Below are positions 1 through 7,752 of a stretch of DNA of 64,000 nt, piece after piece; within the stretch, counting starts at the first letter, position 1; the number at the start of each line of letters is the position of its first letter. This DNA comes from Halorubrum depositum (GTDB lineage Archaea; Halobacteriota; Halobacteria; Halobacteriales; Haloferacaceae). A program made the translations under genes and the position numbers. The DNA lies in assembly GCF_007671725.1 (NCBI RefSeq), contig NZ_VCNM01000001.1, forward strand, positions 1,054,001 through 1,118,000, read 5' to 3'. The notes below the pieces were generated by a model. The model saw nothing but the letters and a program-made list of their open reading frames with translations, had not been told where the DNA came from and ran no database searches.

Positions 1-82
1 GCATCGCCGTGAACGCGAGGTGGTGCGCGAGGTGCTCGCCGTCACGCTGGGGGGTCTCGCAGACGGGGCACGCGTATCCCAT
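1..82 (-). CDS. Zinc-ribbon protein, N-terminal fragment (DUF5810-like), cut by window edge
   Basis: Only the first 27 codons are present; the gene runs off the left edge. Translation from the ATG at 82 starts MGYACPVCETPQRDGEHLAH, with a CPxC knuckle and an HLAxHLAFTAM segment. From memory this matches the haloarchaeal DUF5810 zinc-binding family, but the second metal-ligand pair lies outside the window. Function unknown. The roughly 140 bases between it and the next gene hold no further ORF that I can support. Confidence 0.6.
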   Translation of the reverse strand, partial: MGYACPVCETPQRDGEHLAHHLAFTAM

Positions 83-224
83 GTCGGGCGTACGTACGCG
101 GGTGAGGCGTAAAGTCGCGTCGAACGCGTCCGGCGACGAGGCCGTCCGGTCGTATCTGGTCGATTTCGCGCTGTCGAAAACCAATTTTTCAGACGGAAAA
201 TCAGACGGAATCTCAGCAGTCGGG

Positions 225-473
225 TCACTCCCCCTGCTGGACCTCGAAGATCTCCTCTGCGGTGAGACCGTGGGCTTCGCGGTGTACCGTCTCACCCGCT
301 TCCTTGCTGGGGCCTTCGAACAGGCAGAAGACGGCGTCCTGGTCCTCGTCGACCCAGTAGTTCAGATATTTCACTCCGTGCTTCTCTTGGGTTTCGAGGT
401 CCTTCTGATGGGCCTCTGCAACGTCCTTGGCACTCCCGCCGACGTTTCTGTGAACGTCCATGAATAGGGGCAT
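225..473 (-). CDS. Small DUF4242-type protein
   Basis: An 82-residue protein starting MPLFMDVHRN and ending at TGA 225. The pattern of a short beta-strand start, a KYLNYWVDEDQDAVFCLFEGP core and a late AxHREAHG histidine motif matches the DUF4242 ferredoxin-like family, some members of which bind nickel. No catalytic function is established. A TATA-like TTTATC (complement of 503-508) lies about 30 nt upstream of the ATG, so the transcript is probably leaderless and monocistronic. Confidence 0.75.
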   Translation of the reverse strand: MPLFMDVHRNVGGSAKDVAEAHQKDLETQEKHGVKYLNYWVDEDQDAVFCLFEGPSKEAGETVHREAHGLTAEEIFEVQQGE

Positions 474-822
474 AGTCGTTGTCTACTACGACGCCTCAGG
501 AGATAAAGATATTTAATAATAATTATAATATCAGATCCAGAATCTCCTGTATAGCCGAACGTCTGTCTATCGCTGAGAATTTCGACCGACCCGTCAATGT
601 CACCGACGGCGCAGTAACGACTCGCAAACACCACCGCAGCCGCTCGGCGCGTGCATTCATAACCAGTCCTCGCAGCCGCGCTCGACGGTTTCCCCATCGA
701 TTCGTCGCTCTCCCCGGCCGGTCGTCCGCCGTCGTCGACGCCGCTGGCGCCACTATAACAGCAACTTTATCACTCGCACGGGGCGAATTTCCGGTAAGAC
801 TACTCCGTTAGGAGGTCCAACA
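474..822. other. Divergent intergenic region with AT-rich tract
   Basis: About 350 nt between two divergent genes. Positions 502-531 form an unusually AT-rich tract for this genome and contain the likely TATA box of the leftward DUF4242 gene. For the rightward aIF2-gamma gene the best box is TTTATC at 766-771. The short reading frames here have poor codon bias and I do not believe them. Confidence 0.5.
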
Positions 823-2082
823 GTGACTGAAGCCAACACACAACCGGAGGTGAACATCGGTCTCGTCGGTCACGTCGACCACGGGAAGACGACGCTCGTG
901 CAGGCGTTGTCCGGCTCGTGGACCGACCAGCACAGCGAGGAAATGAAACGCGGTATCTCGATCCGGCTGGGGTACGCGGACGCGACGTTCCGGCGCTGTC
1001 CCGGCGTCGACGCGCCCGAGTGTTACACCGTCGACGAGGAGTGCGAGGACGGCTCCGAGAGCGAGCCGATCCGGACGGTCTCGTTCGTCGACGCGCCCGG
1101 CCACGAGACGCTGATGGCGACGATGCTCTCGGGCGCCTCGATCATGGACGGCGCCGTGCTGGTCGTGAGCGCGACCGAGGACGTCCCGCAGGCGCAGACG
1201 GAAGAGCACCTGATGGCGCTCGATCTCATCGGGATCGAGAACGTCGTCATCGCGCAGAACAAGGTCGACCTCGTCGACCGCGACCGCGCGGTCGACAACT
1301 ACCGGCAGATCCAGGAGTTCGTCGAGGGCACCGTCGCGGAGGACGCGCCGATAGTCCCCGTCTCGGCCCAGCAGGAGGTCAACATGGACCTGCTCATCGA
1401 CGCGATCGAGACGGAGATCCCGACCCCCGACCGCGACCCCGGCGAGAACGCCCGGATGTACGCGGCGCGTTCGTTCGACATCAACCGCCCGGGCGCGACC
1501 GCGGCGGACCTGAAGGGGGGCGTCGTCGGCGGCTCGCTCGTCGGCGGCTCGCTCGTCAGCGGCGAGCTCTCGGTCGGCGACGGATTGGAGATCCGCCCCG
1601 GCCGCGAGGTCGAGGAGGAGGGCCAGACGGAGTGGCGGCCGCTCGAGACCATGGTCCGGTCGCTCCAGGCCGGGAGCAACGACGTGCAGTCGGCCCGGCC
1701 GGGCGGGCTCCTCGGCGTCGGCACGGGGCTCGACCCGAGCCTGACGAAGGGCGACGCGCTCGCCGGACAGGTCGCCGGCGAGCCCGGCACGCTCCCGCCG
1801 ACGCGCAACGAGTTCGAGATGCAGGTCGACCTCCTCGACCGCGTCGTCGGCGAGGAGGACGACGAGAGCGGCGAGAGCGACATCGAGGAGATCAGCACCG
1901 GCGAACCCCTGATGCTCACGGTCGGCACCGCGACGACGGTCGGCGCGGTGACGAGCGCGCGCGACGGCGAGTGCGAGGTGAGCCTCAAGCGGCCCGTCTG
2001 CGCCGAGGAGGGCGCACAGATCGCGATCAACCGGCGCGTCGGCGCGCGCTGGCGGCTCATCGGCGTCGGGACCCTCTCGTAA
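823..2082 (+). CDS. eif2g: Translation initiation factor aIF2 subunit gamma
   Basis: The GTPase subunit of aIF2, which carries Met-tRNAi to the small ribosomal subunit. It has 419 residues against a usual ~410. The P-loop GHVDHGKTT is at 16-24, followed by a cysteine cluster ([16 protein letters not shown], zinc-knuckle region), the G3 motif DAPGHE, the G4 motif NKVD, and two C-terminal beta-barrel domains. The start is GTG at 823, preceded by GGAGGT at 811-816 with 6 nt spacing, one of the few clear Shine-Dalgarno sites here. Domain II has a tandem 5-residue duplication (see repeat at 1525-1554). It heads a cluster with PIN, rpoE1 and spt4. Confidence 0.97.
   Translation: MTEANTQPEVNIGLVGHVDHGKTTLVQALSGSWTDQHSEEMKRGISIRLGYADATFRRCPGVDAPECYTVDEECEDGSESEPIRTVSFVDAPGHETLMATMLSGASIMDGAVLVVSATEDVPQAQTEEHLMALDLIGIENVVIAQNKVDLVDRDRAVDNYRQIQEFVEGTVAEDAPIVPVSAQQEVNMDLLIDAIETEIPTPDRDPGENARMYAARSFDINRPGATAADLKGGVVGGSLVGGSLVSGELSVGDGLEIRPGREVEEEGQTEWRPLETMVRSLQAGSNDVQSARPGGLLGVGTGLDPSLTKGDALAGQVAGEPGTLPPTRNEFEMQVDLLDRVVGEEDDESGESDIEEISTGEPLMLTVGTATTVGAVTSARDGECEVSLKRPVCAEEGAQIAINRRVGARWRLIGVGTLS
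1525..1554 (+). repeat. 15-bp tandem duplication inside aIF2-gamma domain II
   Basis: The 15-mer GTCGGCGGCTCGCTC occurs twice head to tail (1525-1539 and 1540-1554), giving [13 protein letters not shown] in the protein. Other aIF2/eIF2-gamma sequences I recall have a single GGVVGGS(L/I) element followed directly by a short loop and the next strand. The extra five residues would sit in the first beta hairpin of domain II. Confidence 0.85.
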
Positions 2083-2083
2083 C

Positions 2084-2554
2084 GTGACCGACGGCGCCCG
2101 CGCGGACGGATCGGAGGCGACTCCCGCGGGCGACGCCCCCGCCGCGGCCCTCGCTGGCGACGGCTCCGACGGCGCCCCGGTCGTCGCGCTCGACGCGAGC
2201 GCGCTGATGGCGCCGGTCGAGGCGAACCTGCGGCTGTTCGAGGAGCTCGACCGGCTCCTCGGCGCGTACGAGGCGGTCGTCCCGACGGCGGTCGTCTCGG
2301 AGTTAGACCGGCTGCAGGGCGGCAACGGCGAGGCGGCGACCGCTGCGAGCGTGGGCGCGGACCTCGCGACGCGGGCGGAGACGGTGGAAACGGACGAATC
2401 GTACGCCGACGACGCGCTGGTCGAGCTGGTCACCGAGGGCCGGGTCGACGGCGTCGTCACCAACGATCGACCGCTGGCGAACCGGGTGCTGGAGGCGGGC
2501 GCACCAGTAATCGGTTTAAGGGGTCGGAACGCACTGGCGATAACGGAACCCTAG
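2084..2554 (+). CDS. PIN-domain ribonuclease-like protein (Fcf1/Utp23-like)
   Basis: A 156-residue protein starting at GTG 2084, one base after the aIF2-gamma stop, so almost certainly co-translated. After a disordered 30-residue acidic/Ala-rich leader, a PIN fold is visible: VVALDASALMAP (first Asp), VVSELDRL (Glu), SYADDALVEL (Asp pair) and VVTNDRPLANRVLEAG (last Asp), the four acidic metal-ligand positions. The likely activity is endonuclease cleavage of RNA. Location beside initiation and polymerase genes favours a housekeeping rRNA-processing role over a VapC toxin, and no antitoxin gene is adjacent. Confidence 0.85.
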   Translation: MTDGARADGSEATPAGDAPAAALAGDGSDGAPVVALDASALMAPVEANLRLFEELDRLLGAYEAVVPTAVVSELDRLQGGNGEAATAASVGADLATRAETVETDESYADDALVELVTEGRVDGVVTNDRPLANRVLEAGAPVIGLRGRNALAITEP

Positions 2555-2573
2555 CGGACGCGGACAACCAATC

Positions 2574-3149
2574 ATGTACAAACGAGTTCGACTCAAGGAT
2601 ACGGTCGAGGTGCCGCCGAAACACCTGGCGGACGTCACCGACGAGCGGGTGAAAGCCCTGCTGCAGGACAAACTGGAAGGACGAATGGACGAGGACGTCG
2701 GCAGCGTCGTGAGCGTCATCGAGGTCCACGACATCGGCGAGGGAGCGGTGTTACACAACCGCCCCGGCGTCTACTACGAGGCCGAGTTCGACGCGCTGAC
2801 GTACGACCCCGACATGCAGGAGGTCGCCGACGGGACGGTCGTCGAGACCGTCGAGTTCGGCGCCTTCGTCGGGATCGGGCCGGTGGACGGCCTGCTCCAC
2901 GTCTCGCAGATCACCGACGAGTACCTCACGTTCGACGGGGCGAACCAGCAGCTCGCCTCCTCGGACTCCGACAAGACCCTCGGCGTGGACGATGCCGTCC
3001 GGGTCCGCGTCGTGACGAAGAGCATCGACGAGCGCAACCCCCGCGACTCGAAGATCGGGCTCACGGCGAAGCAGCCGGGGCTCGGGAAACACGAGTGGCT
3101 GGAGGGGAAGCGGCTTCACCGCGAGCAGACCGGTGAGGAGGCCGACTGA
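2574..3149 (+). CDS. rpoE1: DNA-directed RNA polymerase subunit E' (Rpo7)
   Basis: 191 residues, starting MYKRVRLKDTVEVPPKHL. The N-terminal RNP-like domain is followed by an S1 domain (GTVVETVEFGAFVGIGPVDGLLHVSQI, quoted in part). It is the Rpb7 homologue that forms the polymerase stalk with Rpo4 and contacts nascent RNA. Its TGA overlaps the ATG of spt4, giving the usual archaeal rpoE1-spt4 pair. Confidence 0.96.
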   Translation: MYKRVRLKDTVEVPPKHLADVTDERVKALLQDKLEGRMDEDVGSVVSVIEVHDIGEGAVLHNRPGVYYEAEFDALTYDPDMQEVADGTVVETVEFGAFVGIGPVDGLLHVSQITDEYLTFDGANQQLASSDSDKTLGVDDAVRVRVVTKSIDERNPRDSKIGLTAKQPGLGKHEWLEGKRLHREQTGEEAD

Positions 3150-3346
3150 TGGCCGAGGACCGCCTCGCCTGCCGTGAGTGCCACCACGTCAACGACCCCG
3201 ACTCGCAGACCTGCGAGCACTGCGGGTCGTCGTCGCTGACGGAGGACTGGGCGGGCTACGTCATCATCACGAAGCCGGAGGAGAGCCAGATCGCCGAGGA
3301 GATGAACGTCACGAAGGCCGGCTCGTACGCGCTGAAGGTCCGGTAA
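3149..3346 (+). CDS. spt4: Transcription elongation factor Spt4 (RpoE'')
   Basis: 65 residues with a C4 zinc ribbon (CRECHHV...CEHCGSSSL) and the conserved tail WAGYVIITKPEESQIAEEMN. It is the partner of Spt5/NusG, forming a clamp on the RNA polymerase cleft that promotes processivity. The ATG overlaps the rpoE1 stop (ATGA), so translation is coupled. Confidence 0.96.
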   Translation: MAEDRLACRECHHVNDPDSQTCEHCGSSSLTEDWAGYVIITKPEESQIAEEMNVTKAGSYALKVR

Positions 3347-3374
3347 CGACGCGACGCGGCCGATAAAGACTACA

Positions 3375-3953
3375 ATGCTCACCCTTCCAGACTCCATGCG
3401 CGACGCGTTCAAGGAGCCGCTCGGCCCGGTGACGACGGACGCCGACGAGCTGCTCGCGGCCGCGGCGGAGACCCGCGGCGAGCGGGTCGCAGCCGACGCC
3501 CCCGTGATCGCGGTGGGCGACGTGGTCACGTACCACCTGCGGGAGGCGGGCCGCGTCCCCGACGTCGCGCTGATCGACGGCAAGACCGAGCGCGAGGCGG
3601 TCGACGCGGAGATCGAGTCGGCGCTCGCGGCCGCGGACGACCGCCGCGTGCGCGTCGAGAACCCCGCCGCGTCGCTGTCGGCGGAGCTGCTCGCGGCGCT
3701 CGGCGAGGCGCTCTCCGCGGCCGAACCGGTCATCATCGAGGTGACGGGCGAGGAGGACCTGGCCGCCCTGCCGGCGATCCTCGCGGCGCCCGACGGCGCG
3801 AGCGTCGTCTACGGCCAGCCCGGAGAGGGGATGGTCCGGGTCGCGGTCACGCCGGAGTCCCGCGCGGAGGCGAGGGCGCTGTTCGAGGCGCTCGACGGCG
3901 ACGTCGAGGCGGCCTACGAGGCGCTCGGGCGCCTCCCCGACGACGATCGGTGA
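3375..3953 (+). CDS. GTP-dependent dephospho-CoA kinase (DUF359)
   Basis: 192 residues. The pattern LTLPDSMRDAFKEPLGPV at the N terminus, then VIAVGDVVTYHLREAG, VALIDGKTERE and VENPAASLS, is that of the archaeal GTP-dependent dephospho-CoA kinase family (formerly DUF359), which makes the last step to coenzyme A. It follows spt4 by 28 nt and is likely in the same transcript. The sequence is of full family length with no lesions. Confidence 0.9.
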   Translation: MLTLPDSMRDAFKEPLGPVTTDADELLAAAAETRGERVAADAPVIAVGDVVTYHLREAGRVPDVALIDGKTEREAVDAEIESALAAADDRRVRVENPAASLSAELLAALGEALSAAEPVIIEVTGEEDLAALPAILAAPDGASVVYGQPGEGMVRVAVTPESRAEARALFEALDGDVEAAYEALGRLPDDDR

Positions 3954-4048
3954 GATCCGGGCGGAGACGGCCGAACGGTCGGCGCCGACGGCACCCCCGC
4001 TTCGAAATCCTTTTACAGCTTTCGAGGGGATATACCCGTAACTGAACC

Positions 4049-4357
4049 ATGGACGTCGATATCATCTCCGAGGAGGAGAACCCGATGTTGCACCGCACGG
4101 ACATCCGATTCGAGACGACTCACGAGGAGGCGACGCCCTCCCGCCTGTCGGTCCGCGACTCGCTCGCGGCCAAGCTGGACAAGGCCTCCGAGGAGGTCGT
4201 CGTCCACGAGTTGGACACGAAGTTCGGCATGCGCAAGACGGTCGGCTACGCGAAGGTGTACGACACCGCCGAGGACGCGCTCGACGTCGAACAGGAGCAC
4301 ATGCTCGAACGCAACAAGATCGGCGACGAGGCCGAGGCGGACGCCGAAGAGGCCTGA
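4049..4357 (+). CDS. rps24e: Ribosomal protein eS24
   Basis: 102 residues. Features ENPMLHRTDIRFETTHEEATPSR and EVVVHELDTKFGMRKTVGYAKVYD are diagnostic for eS24. An A-T element CCTTTTACAG about 35 nt upstream of the ATG is a plausible TATA box. In the haloarchaeal genomes I recall, a ~45-codon rps27ae gene follows rps24e. Here only 11 nt separate rps24e from kae1, so eS27/S31 is not at this position. Confidence 0.95.
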   Translation: MDVDIISEEENPMLHRTDIRFETTHEEATPSRLSVRDSLAAKLDKASEEVVVHELDTKFGMRKTVGYAKVYDTAEDALDVEQEHMLERNKIGDEAEADAEEA

Positions 4358-4368
4358 CGCCGCGCCGG

Positions 4369-6069
4369 ATGCGCGTTCTCGGCATCGAGGGGACCGCGTG
4401 GTGCGCGAGCGCCGCGCTGTACGACGCCGAGACGGACTCCGTTCTCATCGAATCGAACCCGTACGAGCCGGACAGCGGCGGCATTCACCCGCGCGAGGCC
4501 GCCGAACACATGTCCGAGGCGATCCCCGAGGTCGTCGACGCGGTCCTGACGGCGGCCGAGGACGAGTACGGCCCGGACGCGATCGACGCGGTCGCCTTCT
4601 CGAAGGGACCGGGGCTCGGCCCCTGTCTCCGCACCGTCGGCACGGCCGCGCGGGCGCTCGCGGGGACGCTCGACGTCCCCCTCGTCGGCGTCAACCACAT
4701 GGTGGCGCACCTGGAGATCGGTCGCCACCGGTCCGGCTTCGAGAACCCGGTGTGTCTGAACGCCTCCGGGGCGAACGCGCACCTGCTCGGCTACCACGAC
4801 GGCCGCTACCGCGTGCTCGGCGAGACGATGGACGCCGGCGTCGGCAACGCCATCGACAAGTTCACGCGCCACGTCGGCTGGGATCACCCCGGGGGGCCGA
4901 AGGTGGAGGCCGCGGCCGCGGAGGCGGCCGCCGAGCGCGACCCGGACGCCGAGCTGGTGGACCTGCCGTACGTCGTCAAGGGGATGGACTTCTCCTTCTC
5001 CGGCATCAGCTCCGCCGCCAACGACGCGTCCGACGACGGGGTCCCCGTCGAGGAGATCTGCTTCTCGCTGCAGGAGCACGTGTTCGCGATGCTGACGGAG
5101 GTGTCGGAGCGGGCGCTCTCGCTGACCGGCGCCGACGAGCTCGTCCTCGGCGGCGGCGTCGCGCAGAACGACCGGCTCCGCGAGATGCTGGGGACGATGT
5201 GCGCGGCCCGCGGGGCCGACTTCCACGCGCCCGAGCCGCGGTTCCTCCGCGACAACGCGGGGATGATCGCCGTGCTGGGCGCGAAGATGGCCGCGGCCGG
5301 CGACACCGTGTCGATCGCCGACTCCGCGATCGACCCGAACTTCCGGCCGGACCAGGTTCCCGTGACGTGGCGCGACGGCGACGAGTCGGTCGCCCGCGGG
5401 CGGGGAGACCGGGAGCGGGAGGACGGAGGGTGGGATAGCGACGGCGACGCCGGCCGACGCGGCGCGGAGGCGACCGTGGAGATCGCGGCGGTCGGGGAGG
5501 GCGAGGACGCCGCGACGGGTGAGACGCGCCGCGTGATCAAGCGCCGGGTGCCGAAGCGGTACCGCCACCCCGGGTTGGACAGCGCGCTCAGGCGTGACCG
5601 GACCGTCGCCGAGGCGCGGCTGACGAGCGAGGCGCGGCGGGCCGGCGTCCCGACTCCCCTGGTGTACGACGTCGACGTGCCGGCGGCGACGCTGACGCTC
5701 CAGCACGTCGGGGACTGCGACCTCGCGGCCGAACTCAACGAGCGGTGGACGACCGCCGTCGGCCGGCACCTCGCGCGGCTCCACAAGGCGGGGATCGTCC
5801 ACGGCGACCCGACGACGCGAAACGTCCGGGTCGAACGCCGAGAGGAGGGCGACGCGCGGGCGACCCTCATCGATTTCGGGCTCGCCTACCACACCGGTCA
5901 CGTCGAGGACCACGCGATGGACCTCCACGTGTTCGAGGGGTCCGTCCGCGCGACGGCGACCGACCCGGACCCGCTGATCGAAGCGTTCGAGACGGGGTAC
6001 GCGGCGGTCGGCGACGGCGACGTCCTCGACCGGCTGCGGGCGGTCGAGGGTCGCGGGCGGTACCGGTAG
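4369..6069 (+). CDS. KEOPS fusion protein Kae1-Bud32 (tRNA t6A synthesis)
   Basis: 566 residues. Residues 1 to about 330 are Kae1, the threonylcarbamoyl transferase that makes t6A37 on ANN-decoding tRNAs. Metal ligands H110 and H114 are in NHMVAH, with a second glycine-rich site at GGGVAQNDRLREML. Residues from about 390 form the atypical kinase Bud32: IVHGDPTTRNV (H478-D480) and LIDFGLAY. The fusion is normal in haloarchaea. The linker (about residues 345-385) is a low-complexity run rich in Gly, Arg and Asp with no recognisable fold. Start ATG at 4369, 11 nt after rps24e. Confidence 0.96.
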   Translation: MRVLGIEGTAWCASAALYDAETDSVLIESNPYEPDSGGIHPREAAEHMSEAIPEVVDAVLTAAEDEYGPDAIDAVAFSKGPGLGPCLRTVGTAARALAGTLDVPLVGVNHMVAHLEIGRHRSGFENPVCLNASGANAHLLGYHDGRYRVLGETMDAGVGNAIDKFTRHVGWDHPGGPKVEAAAAEAAAERDPDAELVDLPYVVKGMDFSFSGISSAANDASDDGVPVEEICFSLQEHVFAMLTEVSERALSLTGADELVLGGGVAQNDRLREMLGTMCAARGADFHAPEPRFLRDNAGMIAVLGAKMAAAGDTVSIADSAIDPNFRPDQVPVTWRDGDESVARGRGDREREDGGWDSDGDAGRRGAEATVEIAAVGEGEDAATGETRRVIKRRVPKRYRHPGLDSALRRDRTVAEARLTSEARRAGVPTPLVYDVDVPAATLTLQHVGDCDLAAELNERWTTAVGRHLARLHKAGIVHGDPTTRNVRVERREEGDARATLIDFGLAYHTGHVEDHAMDLHVFEGSVRATATDPDPLIEAFETGYAAVGDGDVLDRLRAVEGRGRYR

Positions 6070-6143
6070 TCGACTCGGTCGGCTCGACCCGGTTGGCTCG
6101 GCGCGGCGGCGAGGCCGCGCCCGAGGGTCCGGTCCCGCCACGA

Positions 6144-6150
6144 TTTATAT
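6144..6150 (+). promoter_or_regulatory. TATA box of DUF5808 gene
   Basis: TTTATAT, centred about 26 nt upstream of the ATG at 6173, so transcription should begin at or next to the start codon (leaderless mRNA). Confidence 0.6.
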
Positions 6151-6172
6151 CCCCGGCGGGCGATGTGCCGGT

Positions 6173-6469
6173 ATGGCAGACAAACCGTCCTCGGGAGAGA
6201 TACTCGGGATCCCGTACAACTTCGAGCGGCCCAGCCTCGGTCGGCTGCTGTCGTCGTACTGGCAGCCCGGCGAGGGGATGTTGGTGGAGAAGCCGTTCGG
6301 CATCGGATACACGCTGAACCTCGCGAACTGGCGGTCGTGGGTCGTCCTCGCGGTCGCCGGCGGGCTCTACTACCAACAGACGCAGTCCGCCGCGGCCGGC
6401 GGCGACGGCGACGGCGACGCCGCCGAAGCCGACGACGGCCCCGTCGAAGTGATCGTCGACGACGACTGA
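6173..6469 (+). CDS. Small single-pass membrane protein (DUF5808-like)
   Basis: 98 residues. A conserved soluble segment (GEILGIPYNFERPSLGRLLS, YWQPGEGMLVEKPFGIGYTL) is followed by one hydrophobic helix near residues 49-64 (WVVLAVAGGLYY) and a very acidic tail ending VIVDDD. From memory this is the DUF5808 family, common in haloarchaea and of unknown function. It has its own TATA box and ends about 100 nt before the next gene. Confidence 0.75.
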   Translation: MADKPSSGEILGIPYNFERPSLGRLLSSYWQPGEGMLVEKPFGIGYTLNLANWRSWVVLAVAGGLYYQQTQSAAAGGDGDGDAAEADDGPVEVIVDDD

Positions 6470-6536
6470 CCTGGTCGCCGTCGCGCCCGGGGCGAACGGG
6501 GGCGCTCGGTTCTCAGAACCGATTCCGAGACGCTGT

Positions 6537-6547
6537 GTTTTAAATAC
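6537..6547 (+). promoter_or_regulatory. TATA box of small zinc protein
   Basis: TTTTAAATACC-like element about 26 nt upstream of the ATG at 6569; strongly AT-rich against a GC-rich background. It supports the 44-codon gene that follows as a real transcription unit. Confidence 0.6.
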
Positions 6548-6568
6548 CGGAACGACGTATTTGGAACA

Positions 6569-6703
6569 ATGAGAGTTCAGTTCGAGTGCTCGTGCTCGGA
6601 GGAAATCTCCGAGTTCACCCGTGGACAGACGAGCCGCGGCGTCCACGTCGAATGCGGGAACTGCGGGGCGGTGTACGCCGTGACGATCACCGAGCTCGAC
6701 TGA
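6569..6703 (+). CDS. 44-residue zinc-finger micro-protein
   Basis: ATG 6569 to TGA 6703, 44 residues, starting MRVQFECSCSEEISEF. Two cysteine pairs, CSC near residue 7 and CGNC near residue 34, look like a single compact zinc ribbon. The gene has a good TATA box and GC3-rich codons, so I consider it real although it is too short for default gene callers. Its 3' end overlaps the convergent histidine-kinase gene by 17 nt. Function unknown; small CxxC proteins are abundant in haloarchaea and some affect motility or biofilm formation. Confidence 0.75.
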   Translation: MRVQFECSCSEEISEFTRGQTSRGVHVECGNCGAVYAVTITELD

Positions 6704-7679
6704 CCGGACCGTCTCGGCGCGACTCGCCGCCGTCCTTCCGGTCCTCGGCGTCGACCTGCTCCTCCGCCCGCTCCGTCTTCGCCTTGGCCCCAGCCGTCGC
6801 GGACTCGAAGCGGAGCCGGACCGTCGTCCCGTCGTCGGTCGTCTCGAACCCGACGGTCCCTCCCTGCGTCTCGCACATCCACTTGACGAGCCAGAGGCCG
6901 ATGCTGCTCGCGTGCGAGAGCGGCGTCTCCTGTTCCGCGCGCAGCACCGCCCGCTCGTCGTCGGGGATCCCCGGGCCGTTGTCCCTGACTTCCAGACTGG
7001 TGGTGGTCCCGTTCTCCTCGATCCGCGCGTCGACCCGCCGCGTCGAGCCGTCGTTGTGCGTGACCGCGTTCTCGAACACCTCGCGGATCGGGTACTCGAC
7101 CGACCGGTCGGCGCGGATCCACGCCTCCGCGGGCGTCTCCATCGTGATCGTCACGTCCGACCCGTCGGCCTCCGCAGCGGCCTCCCGCGCCGTCTCGACC
7201 AGGTCGATCCGCTCTCCGGGGCGGTCGGGCGAGGCCTCCTCGATGACGCGCAGCTTCTCGCTTATCGCGACCACGTCGTCCGTCGTCTCTCGGATCGTCT
7301 CCAGGCACTCGCGGCTCCGCTCGTCGTCGACCCGGTCGGCGAGCAGGTCCGCGTACCCGCGGATGACGTTGAGGTCGTTGCGGACGTTGTGCCTGAACAC
7401 TCGGCTCAACACCTGAAGCTGCTGATTCGACGTCTCCAGTTCCCGCCGGGCCGCCTCGGCGCGGCGGCGGTGGTAGGTCAACGCGCCGTGGAAGAACAGC
7501 GAGGAGACGCCGACGACCGTCCAGCCGCTCACGAGGCGAGCGGGGGTCCACGCGGTCGCGTCGACGGCGGCGGCGATCGCCACGTCGACCACGAGGACGA
7601 GCAGCGCCCCCGCACAGAGGAAGCTCACCGCCAGCGCCCGCGGCGAGCGGTCGTAGATCCGGTCCGAGAAAAATTCCAT
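6687..7679 (-). CDS. Membrane-associated sensor histidine kinase
   Basis: 330 residues. Two hydrophobic helices near residues 15-60 are followed by a short coiled segment, the H-box FRHNVRNDLNVIRGYADLL (phospho-acceptor His), an N-box (FENAVTHNDG), a G-box (VRDNGPGIPDD) and GLWLVKWMCETQGG. There is no separate sensor domain and no linked response regulator. The ATG at 7679 lies only about 10 nt from a strong TATA box (7688-7694), which would put transcription initiation inside the ORF; GTG at 7631 is the next in-frame start, so the true N terminus is uncertain. Confidence 0.88.
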   Translation of the reverse strand: MEFFSDRIYDRSPRALAVSFLCAGALLVLVVDVAIAAAVDATAWTPARLVSGWTVVGVSSLFFHGALTYHRRRAEAARRELETSNQQLQVLSRVFRHNVRNDLNVIRGYADLLADRVDDERSRECLETIRETTDDVVAISEKLRVIEEASPDRPGERIDLVETAREAAAEADGSDVTITMETPAEAWIRADRSVEYPIREVFENAVTHNDGSTRRVDARIEENGTTTSLEVRDNGPGIPDDERAVLRAEQETPLSHASSIGLWLVKWMCETQGGTVGFETTDDGTTVRLRFESATAGAKAKTERAEEQVDAEDRKDGGESRRDGPVSRAR

Positions 7680-7687
7680 GGTAGTGT

Positions 7688-7694
7688 ATATAAA
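7688..7694 (-). promoter_or_regulatory. TATA box close to histidine kinase start
   Basis: On the minus strand the element reads TTTATATA. Initiation about 26 nt downstream would fall near 7664, inside the annotated ORF. Either the box is not used, or translation starts at the downstream GTG. Confidence 0.45.
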
Positions 7695-7752
7695 CCTCAG
7701 ACGGTCTCAGTCGTAAGTAACGACAGAGCGGTCCGTCTTAAATCTGATCGGG

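Noticed and set aside
808-2463. Long minus-strand open frame (551 codons) opposite aIF2-gamma and the PIN gene
   Set aside because: Arg/Asp/Val-rich translation without domains, typical antisense shadow in very GC-rich coding DNA; the plus strand encodes clear conserved proteins.
4246-6141. Minus-strand 631-codon frame opposite Kae1-Bud32
   Set aside because: Low-complexity shadow; the plus-strand gene shows all Kae1 and Bud32 motifs.
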